Positions 1 to 5,853 of a DNA stretch of 6,175 nucleotides are shown here, in pieces; within the stretch, counting starts at the first letter, position 1, and each line of letters starts with the position of its first letter. Source of the stretch: Candidatus Aerophobota bacterium (GTDB lineage Bacteria > Aerophobota > Aerophobia > Aerophobales > B3-G15); the NCBI GenBank assembly GCA_003648845.1, contig QMQA01000078.1, positions 1 through 6,175 of the forward strand, written 5' to 3'. A program made the translations under genes and the position numbers. Below the pieces are notes generated by a model. The model searched no databases. It worked only from the letters and a program-made list of their open reading frames with translations, and was not told the origin of the DNA.

Positions 1-827
1 AGGTCAGTGCCCTTTACATCTATCTTCCCCAGCTCTGCCACCCCCAGTCCCTTCTCAGCCGCTATTCTTATAATATCCACATCCAGAGGATTGTAGCCAA
101 TTATACTTGATGCTACCGCATCTATAGCCACAAAGTCCCTGCTGGCAAGAACCAATCCCACCTTGCGTGGAGAGCCCGCTGCAGGACCATTTCCTTCCAT
201 ACCTATAATCCCATCCATGATTGCGAGAGCAGGGTGAATAGTAAAGAGAATATCTGCCATTAGTCTGGCAAAGTCCCGGGGTTTTGGAGCCCGTGCATGA
301 AGCTCTTTTTTTCTAAATCCGGGAATAGTTCCGTAGAGATTTTTAATAGCACCTGTAAACAGAGCAAAACTGTGAGTTTTTAACTTTGGAATTGATATGA
401 CCACATCAGCATCAAGAGCCTCCCTTGCTATATGAAGATAGGGCACTTTTTTGCTGAAAGAGCTTTCAACCTGCCTTGCCCATCGGAAAGTAACAACTTC
501 TACCCCTTCCTCCTCGGCAGCTTTTTTAAGACCCGTGATCTGCCAGGCTTTTTCTGCATCCTTATAGGCAATTCCAGGAGCATCTCCCACCACAGGCTTT
601 CCACCTGCTTCCTTAACCAGTCTTATTACCGCTTTTAAAACAGCAGGATGTGTGGTCACCGCCTTTTCAGGAGGATCAGCATTTAGCACATTTACTTTGA
701 GAAGAACCTTATCCTGTGGATGAACAATTTTGTTTAAACCACCTATGAGCTCAACACTTTTTCTTACTGCATCATCTACTTTTTCCTGCTGGTAGCTATT
801 ACATCTTACTATAGAAACCTGGCTCAC
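1..827 (-). CDS. DUF362 domain protein, N-terminal 275 residues (3' end outside window)
   Basis: Read by hand from a GTG at 825-827; the frame stays open through 275 codons to the left edge. The N-terminus MSQVSIVRC, then DKVLLKVNVL (39-48), AVTTHPAVLKAV (56-67), EAGGKPVVGDAPG (73-85), ISIPKLKTHSF (144-154), GAIKNLYG (159-166) and LAIMDGIIGMEGNGP (201-215) followed by DFVAIDAVAS (231-240) form the usual pattern of DUF362 proteins. The biochemical role of this family is not established to my knowledge. Many members carry a C-terminal ferredoxin-like 4Fe-4S domain; none is visible here, where the only cysteine is Cys9, but the C-terminus is missing. No signal peptide or membrane segment is seen, so a cytoplasmic protein is likely. 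An in-frame TAA two codons before the GTG rules out a longer start, and AAAGGT lies 7 bases upstream. The gene therefore begins inside lpxB and overlaps it by 29 bases, which suggests coupled translation. The family assignment is firm; the function is unknown. Confidence 0.9.
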   Translation of the reverse strand, partial: MSQVSIVRCNSYQQEKVDDAVRKSVELIGGLNKIVHPQDKVLLKVNVLNADPPEKAVTTHPAVLKAVIRLVKEAGGKPVVGDAPGIAYKDAEKAWQITGLKKAAEEEGVEVVTFRWARQVESSFSKKVPYLHIAREALDADVVISIPKLKTHSFALFTGAIKNLYGTIPGFRKKELHARAPKPRDFARLMADILFTIHPALAIMDGIIGMEGNGPAAGSPRKVGLVLASRDFVAIDAVASSIIGYNPLDVDIIRIAAEKGLGVAELGKIDVKGTD

Positions 828-1971
828 TTCTTAGACCTTTGTCCTTTACCTCTTCTACTATAACTCTGGCAGCCCTTTCTGTAGCTCCAGGGGGACCCAG
901 TTTTTTAACAGATTGCTTTAACTCATGCCTCATCCTGGCAAGCCTGCCGGAGTGAGAAAGAAGGCTTAAAGCCGTATCTGAGAGGTTTTTTTCGGTAGCC
1001 TTGAATTGCAAAAGTTCCGGGACTATCCTCCTGCCCGCCAGAATATTGGGAAGACCAACATAGGGTAAGGTTAAAAGAACCTTTCCCAGAAGATAGGTGG
1101 TAATATGCGTTTTGTAAACAATAACCATAGGAATGCCCAGGCAGGCTGCCTCAAGAGTGGCTGTCCCGGAAGCGGTAATGAGTAAACTGGAGATATTCAT
1201 TAAATCATAAATATTATCGTTTAAAATCTTAACCTCAGCTTTGCTTTTTTCCACCATTTTAGCAATTTTTTCCTGAAAAATAAAGGAGGCAACTGGAAGA
1301 AGATACTGAACCTCTTTTAGCTTCTTTTTTATATTTTCAGCTGCTTTTAACATTAAAGGCAAAAGAGCTTTTATCTCCTGCTCCCTGCTTCCCGGCAAAA
1401 GACCAATTACTGGACGGGAGGGGTCAAGGGAAAATTTTTTGAAGGCTTCTTTTTTATCCAGAGCAGGTTTTACCACATCCAGCAGGGGATGTCCCACCCA
1501 GACAACATCTGCCCCTGCTTTTTTATAAATCTTTTCCTCAAAGGGGAATATAGCAATAATTTTGTTAATTTTCCTTGACATTTTTTTCATTTTCCAGTCA
1601 GGCCAGGCCCATACCGGAGGGGCAACATAATAAACAGTGGGGACCTTTAACCTCTCTGCCAGAGGTATAAGCTTAAGGTTAAAATCCCGTGAATCTATGA
1701 GAACAAGAAGGTCAGGCTTTTCCTCTTTAAGCAGCCTTTTAACTTCTGATATTATCCTTAAAAAGGAAGGGTAAAACTTTACCCCCTCCACAACTCCCAC
1801 TGTTCCAAGATGGGTGGTGAAAATCCTTACATCTACACCCTCCTCTCTCATCCTCTCCCCACCAACGCCTAAGAATTCACACTCCGGACAGATTTTTTTT
1901 ATGGCTCTGACAAGATTTGCCCCGTGCAGGTCTCCTGAAACCTCCGTTGCCGATAGCATAATCTTTAACAA
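799..1971 (-). CDS. lpxB: Lipid-A-disaccharide synthase (GT19 family)
   Basis: LpxB joins UDP-2,3-diacylglucosamine and lipid X into the lipid A disaccharide at the inner face of the cytoplasmic membrane. With the TTG start at 1969-1971 it has 390 residues, close to the usual family length. Motifs in order (this numbering): ATEVSGDLHGANL (8-20), IDSRDFNLKL (92-101), YYVAPPVWAW (115-124), FPFEEKIYKKAG (142-153), VGHPLLD (159-165), LLPGSREQEI (191-200), ASGTATLEAACLGIPMVIVY (267-286), GLPNILAGRRIVPELLQ (306-322). The last five are canonical for LpxB. Two are off-pattern: the first is normally AGExSGD and here has Thr for Gly; the second is normally IDxPDFN and here has Arg for Pro. The start is chosen because AAGGAG ends 6 bases before this TTG; a TTG two codons earlier touches the AAGGAG and cannot use it. 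panC ends 10 bases upstream. No lpxA, lpxC, lpxD or lpxK is in the window. The product is confident, though a related function in a modified lipid A pathway is possible. Confidence 0.93.
   Translation of the reverse strand: MLKIMLSATEVSGDLHGANLVRAIKKICPECEFLGVGGERMREEGVDVRIFTTHLGTVGVVEGVKFYPSFLRIISEVKRLLKEEKPDLLVLIDSRDFNLKLIPLAERLKVPTVYYVAPPVWAWPDWKMKKMSRKINKIIAIFPFEEKIYKKAGADVVWVGHPLLDVVKPALDKKEAFKKFSLDPSRPVIGLLPGSREQEIKALLPLMLKAAENIKKKLKEVQYLLPVASFIFQEKIAKMVEKSKAEVKILNDNIYDLMNISSLLITASGTATLEAACLGIPMVIVYKTHITTYLLGKVLLTLPYVGLPNILAGRRIVPELLQFKATEKNLSDTALSLLSHSGRLARMRHELKQSVKKLGPPGATERAARVIVEEVKDKGLRSEPGFYSKM
835..840 (-). promoter_or_regulatory. Ribosome binding site of the DUF362 gene, inside lpxB
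   Basis: AAAGGT on the minus strand, 7 bases before the GTG at 825-827 and within the last codons of lpxB. Together with the in-frame TAA between it and the GTG, it fixes the start of the DUF362 gene within lpxB. Confidence 0.6.
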
Positions 1972-1977
1972 GCCCAA

Positions 1978-1983
1978 CTCCTT
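1978..1983 (-). promoter_or_regulatory. Ribosome binding site of lpxB
   Basis: AAGGAG on the minus strand, overlapping the TAA stop of panC and 6 bases before the TTG at 1969-1971. It decides the lpxB start: the TTG at 1975-1977 is directly adjacent (no spacer), and the ATG at 1957-1959 is 18 bases away. Confidence 0.75.
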
Positions 1984-2824
1984 AAGCTATTATATTATCA
2001 ATCAGCCTTGTTTTCCCGACCTGGGCTGCTATTGCTATTAAAACTTTTCCTTCTATCCTTTCAACAGGCTCTAAGGTATCCGGGTCAACTATGGCAATGT
2101 AATCTATCCTCAGGGGACCCTCCTCCCGGATTAAATCCTTCATGGAAGATATTATACGGGAGGGGTTATCCTCTCCATCCTCAATTTCTGTCTTTGCTCT
2201 TAAAAGCGACCTGTACAAAACCCTTGCCTTTTTTCTCTCCTCATCGCTTAAATATTTATTTCTCGAACTTGAAGCAAGTCCATCCTCTTCTCTGACTGTG
2301 GGCAAAAGCACAATCTGTGTTGCGATATTAAGTTCCCTTACCATCTTTTTAACAATAAGGGCCTGCTGATAATCCTTTCTCCCGAAATAGCTAACATCAG
2401 GGCTGACAATGTTAAAAAGTTTGGCAACAACGGTAGTTACCCCTCGAAAATGACCGGGACGGAATGAGCCCTCGAGAGTTTCGGTAAGCCTTCCTTTCAC
2501 CTCCACCCAGGTGGAAAAATCCTCAGGATACATATCCTGCACAGAGGGAGCAAAAACAACATCCACTCCTTCTTCTTCACAGAGCCTCAGGTCCTTTGAT
2601 AGGTCCCTTGGATATCTTTCAAAATCCTCCCCTGCTCCAAATTGAGTGGGATTAACAAAAATACTTACCACCACAAAATCACAATCCTCCCTTGCTTTCT
2701 GAATAAGGGCAAGGTGTCCTTTATGCAAAGCTCCCATGGTAGGAACAAAACCGATTTTTCTTCCCTTTAATTTCTCCTCCCTGCAGCGGTTTTGCATCAT
2801 GGATATATCTTTTATAAGCTCCAT
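1982..2824 (-). CDS. panC: Pantothenate synthetase (pantoate--beta-alanine ligase)
   Basis: PanC condenses pantoate and beta-alanine with ATP, through a pantoyl-adenylate intermediate, to make pantothenate, the precursor of CoA; it is a cytoplasmic enzyme. The 280 residues match the usual length. Seen in order: PTMGALHKGH (28-37) with the HxGH nucleotide-binding motif at 34-37, FVNPTQFGAGEDFERYPRD (57-75 approx.), TETLEGSFRPGHFRGVTTVV (114-133), FGRKDYQQ (147-154), TVREEDGLASSSRNKYLS (176-193) containing the KMSKS-like loop. The SSS stretch replaces the more common AMSSRN or ALSSRN with ASSSRN, a small change next to the active-site loop. The gene starts one base after the TAA of the TPR gene, with AAAAGGT just upstream (2828-2834). 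No panB or panD is present, so the rest of pantothenate synthesis must be encoded elsewhere or upstream. Identification is firm. Confidence 0.97.
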   Translation of the reverse strand: MELIKDISMMQNRCREEKLKGRKIGFVPTMGALHKGHLALIQKAREDCDFVVVSIFVNPTQFGAGEDFERYPRDLSKDLRLCEEEGVDVVFAPSVQDMYPEDFSTWVEVKGRLTETLEGSFRPGHFRGVTTVVAKLFNIVSPDVSYFGRKDYQQALIVKKMVRELNIATQIVLLPTVREEDGLASSSRNKYLSDEERKKARVLYRSLLRAKTEIEDGEDNPSRIISSMKDLIREEGPLRIDYIAIVDPDTLEPVERIEGKVLIAIAAQVGKTRLIDNIIA

Positions 2825-2825
2825 T

Positions 2826-3539
2826 TTACCTTTTACCCTTTAACTTCTTTAAATGTCTTTCGCAGATCTTTTTTATAGCAGGATCTTTCGTTGAAGTATA
2901 AATTCTTTCCCACTGCCTGATTGCCTCCTCAATCTGACCATCTTTCTCATAGGCATAGGCAAGGATTCTTTCCAGTACAGGAGGATGGCCTTCTATCCTG
3001 AGGGCGGTTTTTATCCCCTCAATAGCTTTTTTATACTCTCTGGTTCTAAAAAGACGAATGCTAAAGTCCCGGTAAAGCCAGAGTTCAAAAGCCCGGGGAT
3101 TGAAAGCTATACCTTTGTTTAAAAGATCCACCGCCTCATCTACATATCCCAACTCCTCCAGGACTAAAGCTCCAAAGGAATAAGCGGGAACAAAATGGGG
3201 AGATATAAGAGTGATGGTTTGCAAAACAGGATAAACCCTTTTGAATTTTTCCTTTCTTCCCAGCTCCCAGTCACCAAAAATCTGAATTGACTGAAGAAAT
3301 AAAAAATCCGAAGCAACCTCTTTAAACCCAAAAATAACCGCTCCTCCGGCAAGAGCTGCTCCCCGGGGACTCTCCTTAGAGAGAAAACTCACCACCTGAG
3401 ATAAGGAAAAAAGAGCTCTCTGCCTTTCCCCCTCCGCAGGGTAATATTCTCCCGGTGGAAAGACTAAATATTTGCCAGTCACCAGCAGAGCCAGAAAAAT
3501 TATCAAAAAATATCTTTTTTTAACCAGCGGCAACCTCAT
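2826..3539 (-). CDS. Membrane-anchored TPR protein of unknown function
   Basis: I do not recognise a characterised homologue. With the ATG at 3537-3539 it has 237 residues. The N-terminus has basic residues (R2, K7, K8, R9) followed by a hydrophobic stretch at about 10-28, which looks like a signal anchor or uncleaved signal peptide with the rest outside the cytoplasm. Residues 63-90 hold a hydrophobic stretch ending in ASDFLFLQSIQIFGD (76-90), which resembles a conserved element before TPRs in a poorly described group of bacterial TPR proteins (from memory, not searched). Three TPR-like units follow at about 116-150, 151-184 and 187-220, marked by GYVDEAVDLLNKGIAFNP, REYKKAIEGIKTALRI and GQIEEAIRQWERIY. 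The end is basic (KKLKGKR). TPRs usually bind proteins, so an assembly or scaffold role is an inference. It overlaps aroA by 20 bases and ends one base before panC. An ATG at 3570-3572 would add 11 residues and a 53-base overlap; neither start has a clear ribosome binding site. Confidence 0.85.
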   Translation of the reverse strand: MRLPLVKKRYFLIIFLALLVTGKYLVFPPGEYYPAEGERQRALFSLSQVVSFLSKESPRGAALAGGAVIFGFKEVASDFLFLQSIQIFGDWELGRKEKFKRVYPVLQTITLISPHFVPAYSFGALVLEELGYVDEAVDLLNKGIAFNPRAFELWLYRDFSIRLFRTREYKKAIEGIKTALRIEGHPPVLERILAYAYEKDGQIEEAIRQWERIYTSTKDPAIKKICERHLKKLKGKR

Positions 3540-4824
3540 GCAGCACTTTATAAAAACCAGGGAAGGATACATCTATACATCGGGCATTATTAATTATATT
3601 TTCCCCTTCTGCGCAAAGTCCTGCTATAGCAAGAGCCATTGCTATCCTGTGATCGCCCCAGCTATTAACCTCAGTCCCTTTTAGCCTGCTTCCACCACAG
3701 ATTAACATTCCATCCTCTCTCTCCTCCACACTGGCACCCATTCTGGTAAGCTCCTTGCAAAGAGCCCTTATGCGGTCTGTCTCTTTAATTCTTAACTCTC
3801 TTGCACCCTCAATTAAAGTTTTGCCTGTGGCAAAACAGGCCACAACAGCAAGAGCGGGAATCTCATCAAGAAGCTGAGGAATCTTATCCTTTCCCACTTT
3901 AACTCCCTCAAGTTTTGCCCCACCTTCTACCTCCACATCGGCAACTTCCTCACCACACACAAGTCTGCGGTTATATATTTTTACCTTTGCCCCCATACTG
4001 CAAAGAGCCTCCAGAAATCCACACCGGGTCCGGTTAACTCCCACTCCTTCAAACCTCACCCAAGAACCCTCAAGAACCACTGCTCCTGCAATAAAGAAGG
4101 CAGCAGCTGATATATCCTTTGGAACAAAAAGAGAGCCTGCTCTAAGTTTCTGGCCTCCCTGAATAGCTATTCCTGAGGTATCCACATCTATTTTTGCTCC
4201 CATGTAAGTTAACATTCGCTCGGTATGGTCCCTTGAGAGATAAGGTTCTTTAACCCTGGTTACACCCTCTGCATATAAGCCCGCAAGCAAAAGACAGGAT
4301 TTAACCTGAGCAGAGGCTACAGGCAGCTCATGCCTCATCCCCTGCAATTTTCCTCCTCTAATGCTTAAAGGGGCAAAGCATCCATTTCTTGCCCAGATCT
4401 TTGCTCCCATCTTGCAAAGAGGCTGAACAATCCTTTGCATGGGTCTTTTTCTTAAGGACAAGTCTCCGGTAAGGACTGAATAAAAATCCTGACCTGCCAG
4501 AACCCCGGCAAGGATTCTCATGGTTGTTCCGGAATTCTGGCAATCCAGCACATTCTCAGGTTCTCTCAGTCCCTTTAAACCTTTTCCCTCAACAGTTATA
4601 TTTTCCTTCTCCTGTTTTATCTTTACTCCCAGGCTTTGCATACAACTTAAAGTTGCAATAAGGTCCTTCCCCCTTTGAGCTCCCTTAATAGAAGATACAC
4701 CTTCTGCAATGGAGGATAAAATTATTGCTCTGTGAGAGATGGACTTATCTCCCGGAAGATCCACCTTTCCCCGCAGAAAACGGCAGGGCCGGATGACTAA
4801 AAAATCAGCCTCAGCATCTTCCAT
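3520..4824 (-). CDS. aroA: 3-phosphoshikimate 1-carboxyvinyltransferase (EPSP synthase), class II type
   Basis: AroA transfers the enolpyruvyl group of PEP to shikimate 3-phosphate, the step before chorismate synthase; cytoplasmic. The 434 residues match the family. Motifs in order: LPGDKSISHRAIIL (23-36), NSGTTMRILAG (97-107), RKRPM (125-129), SAQVKSCLLLAGL (171-183), RDHTE (198-202), DISAAAFFIAGA (237-248), NRTR (264-267), LLDEIPALAV (318-327) with the catalytic-type Asp320, RIKETDR (345-351) with Glu348, and WGDHRIAMA (389-397). GDKS, SAQVK, RDHTE and NRTR together are the described signature of class II EPSP synthases, the class that includes glyphosate-tolerant enzymes. The PEP-site segment keeps Gly99 (equivalent to E. 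coli Gly96) and has Ile104 where E. coli has Pro101. The ATG lies 2 bases after the aroF stop, with AGGAAGGG at 4835-4842, ten bases away. Identification is firm; substrate kinetics and inhibitor behaviour are not readable from sequence. Confidence 0.97.
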   Translation of the reverse strand: MEDAEADFLVIRPCRFLRGKVDLPGDKSISHRAIILSSIAEGVSSIKGAQRGKDLIATLSCMQSLGVKIKQEKENITVEGKGLKGLREPENVLDCQNSGTTMRILAGVLAGQDFYSVLTGDLSLRKRPMQRIVQPLCKMGAKIWARNGCFAPLSIRGGKLQGMRHELPVASAQVKSCLLLAGLYAEGVTRVKEPYLSRDHTERMLTYMGAKIDVDTSGIAIQGGQKLRAGSLFVPKDISAAAFFIAGAVVLEGSWVRFEGVGVNRTRCGFLEALCSMGAKVKIYNRRLVCGEEVADVEVEGGAKLEGVKVGKDKIPQLLDEIPALAVVACFATGKTLIEGARELRIKETDRIRALCKELTRMGASVEEREDGMLICGGSRLKGTEVNSWGDHRIAMALAIAGLCAEGENIINNARCIDVSFPGFYKVLHEVAAG

Positions 4825-4826
4825 TT

Positions 4827-5840
4827 TTAAATTTCCCTTCCTATGGCAGAGACTACCTTCCTCACCTCACACATAAGCTGCTTAAATCCTTCAAAGGTAA
4901 GGGACTGAAACCCGTCGGAGAGAGCCTCCTCCGGCCTTGGATGAACTTCTATCAGAAGACCATCAGCACCGGCAGCAACCGCTGCTCTGGATAAAGGAAG
5001 TACAAGGTCTCTATTTCCGGTTCCATGACTGGGGTCCACTATCACCGGAAGATGGGATAAAAGTTCAATCAAGGCTACTGAGTTTAAATCAAGGGTAAAA
5101 CGCGTGGAATCCTCAAAGGTTCTTATGCCCCTTTCGCAGAGAATAACATTGTAATTGCCACTTGATACGATATACTCAGCAGACATGAGAAACTCTTTCA
5201 GGGTTGCTGCCATTCCTCTTTTCAACAAAACCGGCTTTTTGAGTTTTCCCACCTCCTTCAAAAGATCAAAATTCTGCATATTTCTTGCCCCGATCTGAAT
5301 TATATCCGCACAAGAGGAAACAAGCTCAAGCTGCCTTGGATCCATTGCCTCGGTGACAACAGGAAGCCCTGTAATCCTGGATACCTCGGCAAGATACTTT
5401 AAACCCTCCTCACCCAATCCCTGAAAGGAATAAGGGGATGTGCGGGGCTTGAAAGCCCCTCCTCTCAAAATACAGGCTCCCTCTCCTTTAACCAGCCGGG
5501 CGGTCTCTAAAAGAACTTCCCTGCCTTCTACGGAGCAGGGACCTGCCATAACAACTACCCTACCCCCGCCTATAACAACATCTTTAACCTTCACCAGAGT
5601 ATCATCTTTCCTGAACTCCTTGCTAACCAGTTTATAAGGCTTGGATATAGGAGTAACCGATTCCACAATAAACATAGCCTCAAATATGTGACGGGTCCTT
5701 ATAGCATTTTCCCCTATCACCCCTATTATCGTTCTTTCCTTACCCCTTGATATATGAGGAGTAAATCCCAGCTCTTTTATCTTATTCACCACATCTTGAA
5801 TTCCCTTCTCTGTTGTTCCCGGTTTTAAAGTTATAACCAT
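4827..5840 (-). CDS. aroF: 3-deoxy-7-phosphoheptulonate (DAHP) synthase, type I-beta with N-terminal ferredoxin-like domain
   Basis: DAHP synthase condenses PEP and erythrose 4-phosphate, the first committed step of aromatic amino acid synthesis. The protein has 337 residues. Residues 1-70 form the small ferredoxin-like domain seen in the Thermotoga maritima enzyme, where it gives feedback inhibition by Tyr and Phe. The barrel follows: [14 protein letters not shown] (95-108), [18 protein letters not shown] (126-143), [10 protein letters not shown] (182-191), LLKRGM (205-210), [11 protein letters not shown] (233-243), [10 protein letters not shown] (269-278), [20 protein letters not shown] (295-314). 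The metal ligands Cys102, His272, Glu298 and Asp309 fall at the same residue numbers I recall for T. maritima, which supports both start and domain layout. The start is backed by GAGGTGA 6 bases upstream. It lies 13 bases after pheA and 2 before aroA. The symbol aroF follows the naming of this subfamily; aroG or aroA(f) are also used. Confidence 0.97.
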   Translation of the reverse strand: MVITLKPGTTEKGIQDVVNKIKELGFTPHISRGKERTIIGVIGENAIRTRHIFEAMFIVESVTPISKPYKLVSKEFRKDDTLVKVKDVVIGGGRVVVMAGPCSVEGREVLLETARLVKGEGACILRGGAFKPRTSPYSFQGLGEEGLKYLAEVSRITGLPVVTEAMDPRQLELVSSCADIIQIGARNMQNFDLLKEVGKLKKPVLLKRGMAATLKEFLMSAEYIVSSGNYNVILCERGIRTFEDSTRFTLDLNSVALIELLSHLPVIVDPSHGTGNRDLVLPLSRAAVAAGADGLLIEVHPRPEEALSDGFQSLTFEGFKQLMCEVRKVVSAIGREI

Positions 5841-5846
5841 TTTAAC

Positions 5847-5853
5847 TCACCTC
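5847..5853 (-). promoter_or_regulatory. Ribosome binding site of the DAHP synthase gene
   Basis: GAGGTGA on the minus strand, 6 bases before the ATG at 5838-5840 and directly after the pheA stop codon. It is the clearest Shine-Dalgarno site in the window and supports this start. Confidence 0.8.

Noticed and set aside
432..638. Plus-strand open frame of 68 residues opposite the DUF362 gene
   Set aside because: The minus strand carries clear DUF362 motifs across this stretch, so the plus-strand frame is a shadow.
1814..2295. Plus-strand open frames opposite lpxB and panC (1814-2041, 2008-2295, 2142-2369)
   Set aside because: They lie entirely antisense to conserved genes and their translations show no family motifs or plausible start signals.
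3540..3572. Longer start of the TPR protein at the ATG 3570-3572
   Set aside because: It would need a 53-base overlap with aroA, has no ribosome binding site, and puts extra residues (including two Cys) before a typical basic-hydrophobic signal anchor. It cannot be excluded.
3472..3684. Plus-strand open frame across the aroA/TPR junction
   Set aside because: It is antisense to the conserved AroA C-terminus and the TPR protein's N-terminus, with no recognisable product.
3164..4543. Minus-strand alternative frames inside the TPR gene (3164-3352) and aroA (4358-4543)
   Set aside because: They are nested in other frames of real genes and show low-complexity or motif-free translations.
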